From assembly GCA_946482375.1 (NCBI GenBank), contig CAMLRH010000017.1:1-18966 (forward strand): a DNA stretch of 18,966 bases, written 5' to 3'. This DNA is from an uncultured Caulobacteraceae bacterium. GTDB lineage: Bacteria > Pseudomonadota > Alphaproteobacteria > Caulobacterales > Caulobacteraceae. Below are positions 1 through 6,328 of the stretch, in pieces; position 1 is the stretch's first letter; every line of letters begins with the position of its first letter. Position numbers and translations under genes: made by a program. The notes beneath the pieces were generated by a model, which ran no database searches, was not told the origin of the DNA, and saw nothing but the letters and a program-made list of their open reading frames with translations.

Positions 1-987
1 ATGATCGCGGAGGCGGCGGCTTCGGCGCCGCTGGTGGTGTTCCATGAGGGGCGCCGCGCGGCGGACCATCCGCTGCAGGCGCTCATCAACCGGCCGAACC
101 CGGAGCAGGGCGGGCCGGACCTGATGGAGGCCTTCTTCGGGAGCCTGCAGACGGCGGGGAACGCGTATCTGGAGGCGGCCGGCGTCGGCGAGGCGCCGGG
201 CGAGCTCTATGCGCTGCGGCCCGATCGGATGAAGGTGGTGCCCGGGCGGCAAGGCTGGCCGGAGGCTTACGACTATTCGGTGGGCGGTCGGTCGGTGCGG
301 CTGACGCGCGACGCCGACGGCTGGCTACCGGTGCTGCACCTCAAGCTCTTCCATCCGGCCGACGACCACTACGGCTACTCGCCCTTGGAGGCCGCGGCCT
401 TCGCCATCGACGTGCACAACGCGTCCGGCGCCTGGAACAAGGCGTTGCTCGACAACGCCGCGCGGCCTTCGGGGGCACTGGTCTACACCAGCCGCGAGAC
501 GGGCGACCGGCTCACGGAAGAGCAGTTCGACCGGCTGAAGACCGAGTTGTCGGAGGCCCATGTCGGCGCCGACAACGCCGGGCGGCCGCTGCTGCTGGAA
601 GGCGGGCTCGACTGGCGGCCGATGTCGTTGACGCCGCACGACATGGACTTCATCGAGGGCAAGCACGCCGCCGCACGCGAGATCGCGCTGGCGTTTGGCG
701 TGCCGCCGCAGCTGCTCGGCGTGCCGGGCGACAACACCTATGCGAATTACCGCGAGGCCAACGGGGCGTTCTGGCGCCAGACCGTCATTCCGCTGGCCGA
801 GCGGGCGGCGCGCGCCATGACGGCGTGGCTCTCGGCAAAGTTCCCCGGCGTACGCATCGCCCCGGACCTCGACGCCGTGCCGGCGCTGTCGGCCGAGCGC
901 GAGGCGCTGTGGGCGCGGCTGGAGGCGGCGAGTTTCCTCACGCCCGAAGAGCGGCGGCGTCTCGCCGGACTGTCCGATGAATCTTGA
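1..987 (+). CDS. HK97-family portal protein (5' truncated by window edge)
   Basis: This is the portal, the dodecameric ring at the capsid vertex through which DNA is packaged and which joins head to tail. The visible 328 residues begin inside the conserved stretch IAEAAASAPLVVF followed by DHPLQALINRPNP. Family members normally carry some tens of residues upstream, so the ATG at position 1 is probably internal and the gene is cut by the window. Other portal signatures are the GNAYLEA segment near residue 53, the YGYSPLEAA motif near 123, and the FGVPPQLLGVPGDNTYAN segment near 232, typical of the phage/GTA portal family. It ends at a TGA immediately followed by a palindromic repeat; the TTGAACCC at this boundary recurs at another copy of the same repeat, so the stop may belong to the repeat. 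Confidence 0.93.
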   Translation: MIAEAAASAPLVVFHEGRRAADHPLQALINRPNPEQGGPDLMEAFFGSLQTAGNAYLEAAGVGEAPGELYALRPDRMKVVPGRQGWPEAYDYSVGGRSVRLTRDADGWLPVLHLKLFHPADDHYGYSPLEAAAFAIDVHNASGAWNKALLDNAARPSGALVYTSRETGDRLTEEQFDRLKTELSEAHVGADNAGRPLLLEGGLDWRPMSLTPHDMDFIEGKHAAAREIALAFGVPPQLLGVPGDNTYANYREANGAFWRQTVIPLAERAARAMTAWLSAKFPGVRIAPDLDAVPALSAEREALWARLEAASFLTPEERRRLAGLSDES

Positions 988-1146
988 ACCCTCCTCCCTC
1001 GAGGGGAGGAGGGCAGGGTGGAGGGTGCGGCCGCTGAAGATTGGCGGCGAGCGCAAGTGGGCTCTGAGCCGACCAGCGCCCTTCCGTCATCTCCCTGCTT
1101 ACACCCCCATCCCCGGCCCTTCCCCCCTCGAGGGGGAAGGGAGGAG
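988..1146 (+). repeat. Family A composite palindromic repeat, copy 1
   Basis: The element has two GC-rich outer palindromes, each centred on CTCGAG (989-1013 and 1117-1141). Their flanks are imperfect inverted copies of each other: GGGTGGAGGGTG after the first, CACCCCCATCCCC before the second. A central GGCTCTGAGCC palindrome lies between them. Other copies in this window are at 2302, 3676, 8785 and 17140, all in the same orientation. It ends in GGAGGAG, and AGGAG at 1142-1146 lies 5 bases before the ATG of the next gene. It resembles bacterial REP/BIME elements; no transposase is present. Confidence 0.85.
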
Positions 1147-1151
1147 TGCTC

Positions 1152-1376
1152 ATGCCTGAATCACCTCGCTGGCCGCTGGCCGTCATCGTCGCCATCGCCT
1201 TGCAGGCGGCGGGCGCGCTGCTGTGGGCCGGTCAGGCGGCCGCCCGCATCGACGAACTGCAAGGCCGCATCGAGGCCCAGGCGCCTGTCGCCGAACGTCT
1301 CGCCCGGCTGGAAGAACAGGCCGCCGCCACGCGGGCTGCCCTGGAGCGGATCGAAGCCAAGCTGGATCGTTCCTGA
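1152..1376 (+). CDS. Small membrane-anchored coiled-coil protein (GTA orfg3.5 position)
   Basis: The 74-residue protein has a hydrophobic N-terminal segment at about residues 8-27 (LAVIVAIALQAAGALLWAG). A charged, heptad-like Leu/Ala-rich helix follows, with motifs LQGRIEAQ, RLARLEEQ and LERIEAKL. It looks like a single-pass membrane or signal-anchored coiled coil. It occupies the slot of the small orfg3.5 gene between portal and protease in Rhodobacter capsulatus GTA; that assignment rests on position and size, not on recognised homology. ATG at 1152 is chosen because AGGAG from the repeat sits 5 bases upstream; an in-frame GTG at 1146 lies within that ribosome binding site. The function is unknown. 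Confidence 0.7.
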   Translation: MPESPRWPLAVIVAIALQAAGALLWAGQAAARIDELQGRIEAQAPVAERLARLEEQAAATRAALERIEAKLDRS

Positions 1377-1384
1377 ACCCGAGT

Positions 1385-1466
1385 GTGCCCGCGAAGGCGG
1401 GCATGCAAGCTGAGTCTGGCGCGGGCGGAGAGCCCGCTTGGGTCCCCGCCTTCGCGGGGATGATCG
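1385..1466 (+). repeat. Family B palindromic repeat, copy 1
   Basis: The left arm CCCGCGAAGGCGGG (1388-1401) pairs with the right arm CCCCGCCTTCGCGGGG (1444-1459), with a GATGATCGG tail. The arms are complementary and each is itself nearly palindromic. The centre carries another GC-rich hairpin (GCGGGC/GCCCGC). A second copy lies at 5266-5350. Repeats containing CGCGAAGGCGGG are common between genes of Caulobacterales and other proteobacteria, usually without assigned function. The element ends only 7 bases before the prohead protease start. Confidence 0.85.
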
Positions 1467-1473
1467 GATTGAT

Positions 1474-1926
1474 ATGACTGAAACACTGGAGATCGAGGGC
1501 TACGCCTCGCTGTTCTGGACGCGCGACCTCAACGAGGACGTGACGGCCGCCGGGGCCTTCGCGGCCAGCCTGGCGCGGACCGGGGCGGCGGGTGTGAAGA
1601 TGCTCTACCAGCACGAAGCCGAGGCGCCGGTCGGCGTCTGGGACGAGATCGTCGAGGACGAGCGCGGGCTCTACGTCCGCGGGCGGATCCTGTCGGTGAC
1701 GCCGCAGGCGCGGCTGGTCGCGGCGCTGGTCAAGGCCGGCGCGGTCGACGGCCTCTCCATCGGCTTTCGCACCGTGAAGGCGCGTCCGGACGAGACCGGG
1801 CGGCTACGGGTGCTGACCGAGGTGGAGCTTTGGGAGGTGTCGGTGGTGACGTTCCCGATGCTGCCGGGGGCACGGATCGCCAACGTGCGCACCCAAGCGC
1901 CAGCTTCAGAAGCGGAGGCGGCCTAG
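1474..1926 (+). CDS. HK97-family prohead protease (GTA orfg4)
   Basis: This is the serine-type maturation protease that acts inside the assembling procapsid and removes the N-terminal scaffold domain of the capsid protein encoded next to it. The 150-residue product has the compact HK97 protease pattern: the N-terminal EGYASLFW strand, a candidate catalytic His47 in YQHEAEAPVGVW, and a candidate catalytic Ser95 in VDGLSIGF. It closes with the ELWEVSVVTFPM segment (about residues 125-136). The length fits the family without a long C-terminal tail. ATG at 1474 is preferred; an upstream in-frame GTG at 1438 would only add residues translated from the palindromic repeat. The ribosome binding site is weak (CGGA, 1465-1468). 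Confidence 0.92.
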   Translation: MTETLEIEGYASLFWTRDLNEDVTAAGAFAASLARTGAAGVKMLYQHEAEAPVGVWDEIVEDERGLYVRGRILSVTPQARLVAALVKAGAVDGLSIGFRTVKARPDETGRLRVLTEVELWEVSVVTFPMLPGARIANVRTQAPASEAEAA

Positions 1927-1936
1927 CTCAGTAGTG

Positions 1937-2275
1937 TCAAACCCCACCGCCGTAGACGAGCAAGTACGGCAGTAGGATCAGCAAGCTGGCGCCCACCAAG
2001 ACGCGAGCGATGACAAGGCCAAGCACGCGTCGTCTGGGACTGCCGAAGATTAGCCAAAAGAGAGCGGTGGCGGCGAGTACCGCCATGGCGGCAGGAAAGA
2101 TGACGTACCAGCGAACCTGAATCGGATCTGGTTCGGCCGGGGCGATGCGCTCGGCGACACCGGCTATCAGACTCACGCCGATCAGGGACAAGCCGCTCCA
2201 GAACAGCAGGTTCAAGGCGGCAAGGACGCGGGTGACGATCATATCGCGGGTCATCCGCGGGATCATACCCGCCAT
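1937..2275 (-). CDS. Small three-helix membrane protein inserted antisense in the GTA cluster
   Basis: I do not recognise a family. The 112-residue product has three clear hydrophobic segments at about residues 16-40, 56-78 and 85-108, joined by short loops (ERIAPAEPDPIQ and GSPRRR), with basic residues at the N-terminus (PRMTR). This pattern, on an open frame ending just 10 bases from the protease stop, supports a real inner-membrane protein. The + strand frames over the same stretch give no plausible protein. It lies on the opposite strand between protease and capsid, where canonical GTAs have no gene, and its base composition looks slightly less GC-rich than its neighbours. A phage moron-like cargo gene or a late insertion are both possible. 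Met4 is an alternative start, and there is no strong ribosome binding site. Confidence 0.7.
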   Translation of the reverse strand: MAGMIPRMTRDMIVTRVLAALNLLFWSGLSLIGVSLIAGVAERIAPAEPDPIQVRWYVIFPAAMAVLAATALFWLIFGSPRRRVLGLVIARVLVGASLLILLPYLLVYGGGV

Positions 2276-2301
2276 GGTTGAAATGATCGACCCACAGCAA
2301 C

Positions 2302-2455
2302 ACCCCTCCCCCTCAATGGGGGAGGGGCAGGGGTGGGGGTGTGGCCGCTAAGGCGACGGGAAGGCTGAGGAGGGCGCTCCCCCATCCGGCTCTCCTCGCC
2401 CCGACGCCCTGCGCACACCCCCATCCCAACCCTTCCCCCATCGAGGGGGAAGGGC
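2302..2455 (+). repeat. Family A composite palindromic repeat, copy 2
   Basis: The outer palindromes at 2303-2327 (arms CCCCTCCCCCT/GGGGGAGGGG) and 2430-2454 (arms CCCTTCCCCC/GGGGGAAGGG) match copies 1, 3, 4 and 5, as do GGGGTGTGGCCGCT after the first and CACCCCCATCCC before the second. The centre is the most diverged of the five copies. This copy ends without the GGAGGAG extension, and the capsid gene has its own ribosome binding site further downstream. Confidence 0.85.
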
Positions 2456-2478
2456 TCTTTTCACCGGAGAACCCCTGA

Positions 2479-3672
2479 ATGAAAGAAACCAAACACGTCG
2501 CGGCCCAGCCGGCCGCGCGGGCGGCGATGCATGAGGTCATGGCCGCTTTCGAGGCCTTCAAGGCGGCCAATGACGAGCGGCTGGCGCGGCTGGAGCAGAA
2601 GAAGGCCGATCCGCTGCTGGAGGAGAAGGTGTCGCGCATCGACGCCTCGCTGCAGCGGCTGACGAGCGAGGCGCGGCGTCCGGCGCTGTCGGAAGGCGGG
2701 CTGGTGCTGCCCGACGAGCGCAAGGCGGCCTGGTACGGCTATCTGAAGACCGGCGCGTCCGTGCCGGGGCTCGAAGCCAAGTCGATCAGCGAGGCCGGCT
2801 CTGGCGGCTACATCGTGCCGCCCGAGACCGAGCGGATGATCGAGCGGCGTCTGGCCATGACCTCCCCGATGCGCGAGATCGCCACGGTCCGCACCATCGG
2901 CTCCAACATCTTCAAGAAGCCAGTCTCGACGGCGGGCGTGGAGGCCGGCTGGGTGGCCGAGACCGCCGCCCGCGACGAGACCGACGCGCCGACGCTCGCC
3001 CTGCTGGAGTTCCCGGCGGCCGACCTCTACGCCAACCCGGCGGCGACGCAGGCGCTGCTCGACGACGCCTTCGTCAACCTCGACGAATGGCTGGCGGCCG
3101 AGTGCGAGGACGCCTTCGCCGCGCAGGAGACCGACGCCTTCGTCAACGGCGATGGGACGAACAAGCCGAAGGGCTTCCTGGCCTATACGAACGTGGCCGA
3201 GGCCGACCATGATTGGGGCGAGGTCGGGTTCGTGCTGTCGGGTGGAGCGGGCGCGTTCGCGGCGTCCAACCCGGTCGATAAGCTGATCGACCTCGTCTAT
3301 GCGCCGAAGGCCCAGTACCGGGCGAACGGCCGCTTCGTGATGAACCGGCGCACGGCCGCCTCGATCCGCAAGTTCAAGGACGCCGACGGCAACTACATCT
3401 GGCAGCCGGCGACGCAGCCGGGGGCGGTCTCGACCCTGCTCGGCTATCCGGTCACCGAGATCGAGGCCATGCCGGACGTGGCGGCCAACAGCTACTCGAT
3501 CGCGTTCGGGGACTTCGCCAAGGGCTATCTGATCGTCGACCGCGCCGGGGTGCGGGTGCTGCGCGATCCGTACTCGGCCAAGCCGTACGTGCTGTTCTAC
3601 ACGACCAAGCGCGTCGGCGGCGGCATCCAGAACTTCGACGCCATCAAGCTGATGAAGTTCGCGGCGAGCTAG
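2479..3672 (+). CDS. HK97-family major capsid protein (GTA orfg5)
   Basis: This is the major shell protein of the GTA head, 397 residues, normal for the family. Residues 15-70 are charged and helical, the delta or scaffold domain that the adjacent protease is expected to remove. The mature HK97 fold starts near residue 100, with the conserved SEAGSGGYIVPPE motif at about 104-116. Further landmarks are the MTSPMREIATVRTIGSN strand, the GWVAETAARDETDAP E-loop region, NGDGTNKPKGFL near residue 223, and the C-terminal LLGYPVTEIEAMPD plus FGDFAKGYLIVDRAGVRVLRDP pattern typical of the group. ATG at 2479 follows CCGGAGA at 2464-2470, a reasonable ribosome binding site. It ends in TAG just before repeat copy 3. 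Confidence 0.96.
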   Translation: MKETKHVAAQPAARAAMHEVMAAFEAFKAANDERLARLEQKKADPLLEEKVSRIDASLQRLTSEARRPALSEGGLVLPDERKAAWYGYLKTGASVPGLEAKSISEAGSGGYIVPPETERMIERRLAMTSPMREIATVRTIGSNIFKKPVSTAGVEAGWVAETAARDETDAPTLALLEFPAADLYANPAATQALLDDAFVNLDEWLAAECEDAFAAQETDAFVNGDGTNKPKGFLAYTNVAEADHDWGEVGFVLSGGAGAFAASNPVDKLIDLVYAPKAQYRANGRFVMNRRTAASIRKFKDADGNYIWQPATQPGAVSTLLGYPVTEIEAMPDVAANSYSIAFGDFAKGYLIVDRAGVRVLRDPYSAKPYVLFYTTKRVGGGIQNFDAIKLMKFAAS

Positions 3673-3675
3673 CGA

Positions 3676-3834
3676 ACCCCTCCCCCTCGATGGGGGAGGG
3701 GCAGGGGTGGGGGTGTGGCCGCTGGGCCTGGGCGATGAGCTCAGACGGCTCGGAGCCTCACGCGCCCACCCCGCACCCTCCCTGCGCTCACCCCCATCCC
3801 CGGCCCTTCCCCCATCGAGGGGGAAGGGAGGAGT
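3676..3834 (+). repeat. Family A composite palindromic repeat, copy 3
   Basis: The outer palindromes lie at 3677-3701 and 3804-3828, with a central GGCTCGGAGCC and the shared GGGTGTGGCCGCTG and CACCCCCATCCCCGG boundaries. The terminal AGGAG (3829-3833) lies 6 bases before the ATG of the head-tail adaptor gene and is its only evident ribosome binding site. Confidence 0.87.
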
Positions 3835-3839
3835 TGCCA

Positions 3840-4112
3840 ATGACCCAAGCCGTCACGGTCGCGGAGGCGAAGGCGTTTTTGCGCGTCACCGACTCCGCGG
3901 AAGATTCGCTGATTTCCATGCTGATCGACGCGGCGCAGGCGCGCGTCGAAACGGCGACCAATCTGACGCTCGACGAAGATTCCGCCGCGCCGCTTCGGCT
4001 CGCCATCCTGATGCTCGTCGCCCATGGCTTCGAGCATCGGGAGGCGGGCGAGGCGCCGGTGGGGCTCGTCGAGCCGTGGATCGCGCCCTACCGCACGGTG
4101 CGGCTGACGTGA
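3840..4112 (+). CDS. Head-tail adaptor, phage gp6-like (GTA orfg6)
   Basis: This 90-residue protein matches the phage gp6-like connector group that forms a ring under the portal. It starts with VTVAEAKAFLRVTDSAEDSLISMLIDAAQARVETATNL, the usual pattern of a short N-terminal segment followed by the D-L-I long helix. It ends with a helical stretch ILMLVAHGFEHREA and a PWIAPYRTVRL tail, where family members have Pro-rich residues leading to a YR motif. ATG at 3840 is chosen over any upstream codon because everything upstream is palindromic repeat and AGGAG lies 6 bases away. Its stop overlaps the start of the next gene (GTGA at 4109-4112), so translation of the two is probably coupled. Confidence 0.88.
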   Translation: MTQAVTVAEAKAFLRVTDSAEDSLISMLIDAAQARVETATNLTLDEDSAAPLRLAILMLVAHGFEHREAGEAPVGLVEPWIAPYRTVRLT

Positions 4113-4429
4113 TTGGTCAACTTCGCAGGCTCGCGACGCTGAAGAGCGCCGTGGAGTCGGAAACCGCGTTCGGCGGGCGCACGCGAAGCTGGTCGGACGT
4201 CGCGACGCTGTGGGTAGACCTGAAAATCACCGGCGGCTCGGAAGGGGCGGAGGCCGATCAGCGGCCTTCGCTGTCCGAAACGGCGCAAGCCGAGGCCCGC
4301 GATCATCCGTCGGCCGCGGCCGGTCAGCGGCTGTCGGTCGGCGGGGATAACTGGCGCCTCGTCCGCCTGGTGCGCGGCGCCCCGAAGATGGGGCGCATGA
4401 CCCTCCATCTTCAGAAAGATCCCACGTGA
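4109..4429 (+). CDS. Head-tail stopper / head closure protein (GTA orfg7)
   Basis: The 106-residue product begins IGQLRRLATLKSAVESETAFGGRTRSWSDVATLWVDLK. This is the head-tail adaptor pattern (SPP1 gp16 type; GTA gp7), with a small beta-barrel and a WxDVATLWxDL signature at about residues 27-37. It would sit between the adaptor ring and the tail and close the head. The later segment GQRLSVGGDNWRLVRLVRG matches the second half of that fold. The start is the GTG at 4109, overlapping the previous stop as GTGA. The gene itself ends in a second GTGA overlap with the tail terminator gene, so adaptor, stopper and terminator form a translationally coupled block. No repeat interrupts this block. Confidence 0.87.
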   Translation: MIGQLRRLATLKSAVESETAFGGRTRSWSDVATLWVDLKITGGSEGAEADQRPSLSETAQAEARDHPSAAAGQRLSVGGDNWRLVRLVRGAPKMGRMTLHLQKDPT

Positions 4430-4833
4430 GCCTCGATCCCGACCGCGCCCTGCAGGCGGCGGTGCTGACGCGTCTGCGGGCCGATGCACCGCTGACGGCG
4501 CTGCTCGGCGGCCGCATTTACGACGAGCCGCCTGCCCAGCCGGCCTACCCCTATGTCACCATCGGCCGCGCCGAGAGCCGGCCGTGGGGCGGTGTGGACG
4601 GCGAGGGCGTCGAGCACGCTCTGACGCTGACCTGCGTCTCCCGCTTCGGCGGGGGGGAGGAGGCGAAGGCGGTGGTCGCCGCCATGCGGGCGAGCCTGCA
4701 CGGCGCCGACTTCGCGCTGACCGACCATCGGCTTGTGAACCTGCGCGCCAGTTTCGCCGACGTGTTTAGGGCGTCCGACTGGCGCTCGACCTACGGCGTG
4801 CTGCGCGTGCGCGCCGTCACCGAACCCCTCTAG
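4426..4833 (+). CDS. Tail terminator, DUF3168 family (GTA orfg8)
   Basis: This 135-residue protein is a recognisable DUF3168 member, the tail-completion or terminator ring that caps the tail tube and docks it to the head. Motifs include LQAAVLTRLRADAPLTALLGGRIYD at residues 10-34, PYPYVTIGRAESRPW (near 40-54), the strand LTLTCVSRFGG, and the C-terminal WRSTYGVLRVRAVTEP. The length is typical. The start is a GTG that overlaps the stop of the stopper gene (GTGA, 4426-4429). It is followed after 10 bases by the major tail protein. Confidence 0.9.
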   Translation: MSLDPDRALQAAVLTRLRADAPLTALLGGRIYDEPPAQPAYPYVTIGRAESRPWGGVDGEGVEHALTLTCVSRFGGGEEAKAVVAAMRASLHGADFALTDHRLVNLRASFADVFRASDWRSTYGVLRVRAVTEPL

Positions 4834-4843
4834 GAGAACCGAT

Positions 4844-5260
4844 ATGGCCGCCCAGAAGGGCAAGGACATCCTGCTGAAGATCGGCGACGGCGAAGAGCCC
4901 GAGGTCTTCACCACGGTCGCGGGCCTGCGCGCCCGGACCATCTCGTTGAACGCCCGCAGCGTCGACGCCACTGACAGCGACAGCGCCGGACGGTGGCGCG
5001 AGCTGCTGGCCGGGGCGGGCGTGAAACAGGCGTCGGTGTCGGGCGCGGGCGTGTTCCGCGACGCCGCTTCCGACGCCCTGATCCGCGCCGCCTTCTTCGC
5101 CCAGAGCGCCGACAACTGGCAGCTGATCGTGCCGGACTTCGGGACGCTGACCGGGCCGTTCCTGGTCGCGGCGCTGGAGTACGCCGGCGAGCATGAGGGA
5201 GAGGCGACTTATGCGATCACGCTGGCCAGCGCCGGTGAGATCACCTTCACGACCCTTTAA
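4844..5260 (+). CDS. Major tail protein (GTA orfg9, TP901-1 / lambda-V-like tube protein)
   Basis: This 138-residue protein would polymerise into the tail tube. Its sequence fits phage major tail proteins of the TP901-1 group: the N-terminal AQKGKDILLKIGDG strand, the TTVAGLRARTISLNARSVDATDSDS segment (about residues 24-48), GRWRELLAGAGVKQASVSGAGVF, and the late FLVAALEYAGEHEGEATYAITLASAGEITFT strands. ATG at 4844 has AGGAG (4834-4838 region) 6 bases upstream, in the short gap after the terminator gene. A family B repeat follows the stop. It is probably the most abundant tail product, and the repeat hairpin behind it might protect the upstream mRNA 3' end, but that is inference. Confidence 0.92.
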   Translation: MAAQKGKDILLKIGDGEEPEVFTTVAGLRARTISLNARSVDATDSDSAGRWRELLAGAGVKQASVSGAGVFRDAASDALIRAAFFAQSADNWQLIVPDFGTLTGPFLVAALEYAGEHEGEATYAITLASAGEITFTTL

Positions 5261-5265
5261 CCGTG

Positions 5266-5350
5266 TGTTCCCGCGAAGGCGGGAACCCAAGCGGCGCTTC
5301 GACTGCCGCTGACTCAGCTTGGGTCCCCGCCTTCGCGGGGATGATCGGAG
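5266..5350 (+). repeat. Family B palindromic repeat, copy 2
   Basis: The left arm TTCCCGCGAAGGCGGGAA (5268-5285) pairs with the right arm CCCCGCCTTCGCGGGG ending near 5340, followed by the same ATGATCGG tail as copy 1. An inner inverted pair AACCCAAGC/GCTTGGGTC strengthens the hairpin. The final GGAG (5347-5350) lies 5 bases before the ATG of the next gene and appears to serve as its ribosome binding site. Confidence 0.88.
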
Positions 5351-5355
5351 TAGGG

Positions 5356-5643
5356 ATGACCTCAGAGAATAGGGCCCGAGGTGAAGTCGTTTGCCGCCTT
5401 GGCGGACAGCCGCGCCGCCTGTGCCTGACGTTGGGCGCGCTCGCCGAGCTGGAAACCGCGCTGGCGGCCGAGGGCTGGGAGGCGCTGTCGGAACGGCTGA
5501 GGCGGCTGTCGGCCAAGGATTTGATGGTCGTGCTGGCGGCCCTGTTGCGCGGCGGCGGGGAGGGTGACGTTGACCTGAGCGCCGTCGATTTCCGCGAGGC
5601 GGCCGAGGCGGTGGCCGCCGCCTTCACGGCTGCCGGCGGATGA
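5356..5643 (+). CDS. GTA gp10-family tail assembly chaperone
   Basis: This 95-residue protein matches the gene-transfer-agent gp10 family, considered a tail assembly chaperone that works with the tape measure. Landmarks are ARGEVVCRLGGQPRRLCLTLGALAELETAL, where a short beta part precedes the conserved LxLGALAELE helix at about residues 25-34. The LRRLSAKDLMVVLAALLRGGG helix and the EAAEAVAAAFTAAGG C-terminus follow. ATG at 5356 is preferred. An in-frame GTG at 5263 would add 31 residues that are purely a translation of the family B repeat, and GGAG sits at the right distance from 5356. Its stop overlaps the next start (ATGA at 5640-5643). Confidence 0.9.
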   Translation: MTSENRARGEVVCRLGGQPRRLCLTLGALAELETALAAEGWEALSERLRRLSAKDLMVVLAALLRGGGEGDVDLSAVDFREAAEAVAAAFTAAGG

Positions 5644-5813
5644 CCCCTTGGCCGGCGCTCATCCGGCTCGCCATGCAAATGGGGATTACCCCCGACGCCT
5701 TCTGGCGGCTGTCGCTCGTCGAGTGGCGGGCGCTGACTGGCGGGGAGGCCGAGGCCCTGTCGCGGGCCGCCTTCGAAACGCTTGCCCGACAATACCCTGA
5801 CGAGAACGCATGA
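5640..5813 (+). CDS. Short tail assembly chaperone, rcc01693-like (57 residues)
   Basis: This is a very short gene joined on both sides by ATGA start/stop overlaps (5640-5643 and 5810-5813), which is strong evidence that it is translated as part of a coupled block. The product starts MTPWPALIRLAMQMGITPDAF and continues WRLSLVEWRAL, the signature of the small rcc01693-type phage tail assembly chaperone found between gp10 and the tape measure in GTAs. The pattern is LxxxGLxPxxFWxLTxxEWxxL, with F21, W22 and W29 matching. It is probably a cytoplasmic chaperone for the tape measure. Genes of this size are easily missed in automatic annotation. Confidence 0.88.
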   Translation: MTPWPALIRLAMQMGITPDAFWRLSLVEWRALTGGEAEALSRAAFETLARQYPDENA

Positions 5814-6328
5814 CCGATTTCGAACGCGGCCTTTCCGGCTTTCCCCAGCAGGCGGCCGAAGCCTCCGCCGCCATCGCCGCCATTCAGGCCCCGGCCGAGA
5901 AGGCCGCCGCCGCCATCGACGACGCCTTCGCCAAGGCGGGCGCCAGCATGGTTCGCTCGCTGGGGCGGGCGGCGGCCGACGGCAAGATCACGCTGGCCGA
6001 ACTGGCGCAGGCGGTGCTGAACGCGGTGAACGCCGCGGCCAGGGCCAACGGCGGCGGGTTGGCCGAGGCCATCTCCGCCGCCATGGGCGGCTTTTCAGGC
6101 GCCCGGGCGAACGGCGGACCGGTGACGGCCGGTGGGGCCTATTTGGTTGGAGAGCGCGGGCCGGAGGTCTTCCGTCCGGCCTCGGCGGGCTCGGTCGAGC
6201 CGGCCATCGGCGGCATGACCGTGAACGTGACGGTGCAGGGCGGGAGCGAAACCGCCCTGATCCGTTCCGACGCCCAGATCGCCCAGGCCTTGGCTCGCGC
6301 CGTCAGCCTGGGCGCGCGTCGGCTCTAG
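5810..6328 (+). CDS. Short tail tape measure protein (GTA orfg11)
   Basis: This 172-residue Ala-rich, mostly helical protein lies in the tape measure slot after the two chaperones. The N-terminal half (about residues 10-95) is coiled-coil-like, with FAKAGASMVRSLGRAAADGKITLAELAQAVLNAV. The C-terminal half has the motif GGPVTAGGAYLVGERGPEVFRPA (about 102-124), which is characteristic of the ends of phage and GTA tape measure proteins. Tape measure length sets tail length. At this size, shorter than the roughly 220 residues I recall for Rhodobacter capsulatus, only a very short tail is expected. It starts at ATG 5810, overlapping the previous stop. Its TAG overlaps the stop of a convergent minus-strand gene, both read from a shared CTAG at 6325-6328. 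Confidence 0.88.
   Translation: MTDFERGLSGFPQQAAEASAAIAAIQAPAEKAAAAIDDAFAKAGASMVRSLGRAAADGKITLAELAQAVLNAVNAAARANGGGLAEAISAAMGGFSGARANGGPVTAGGAYLVGERGPEVFRPASAGSVEPAIGGMTVNVTVQGGSETALIRSDAQIAQALARAVSLGARRL

Noticed and set aside
988..1146. Family A hairpins as rho-independent terminators
   Set aside because: The stems are GC-rich but no T-run follows them, and downstream genes of the same operon depend on read-through. An mRNA-stabilising or neutral role fits better.
1018..1413. + strand frames reading through family A copy 1 and the small coiled-coil gene in other frames
   Set aside because: Their sequence is translated palindrome plus out-of-frame coding DNA; the 1152-1376 frame has the ribosome binding site and a sensible protein.
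2461..3840. Long minus-strand open frame (459 codons) opposite the capsid gene
   Set aside because: It is a shadow of the high-GC capsid gene: Arg/Gly/Leu-rich low-complexity translation, no domain, and it covers a strongly recognised HK97 capsid on the other strand.
5263..5355. Upstream GTG start giving the gp10 protein a REGGNPSG...AWVPAFAGMIG leader
   Set aside because: This leader is the translation of the family B repeat, not a conserved N-terminus; the ATG at 5356 has a well-placed GGAG.
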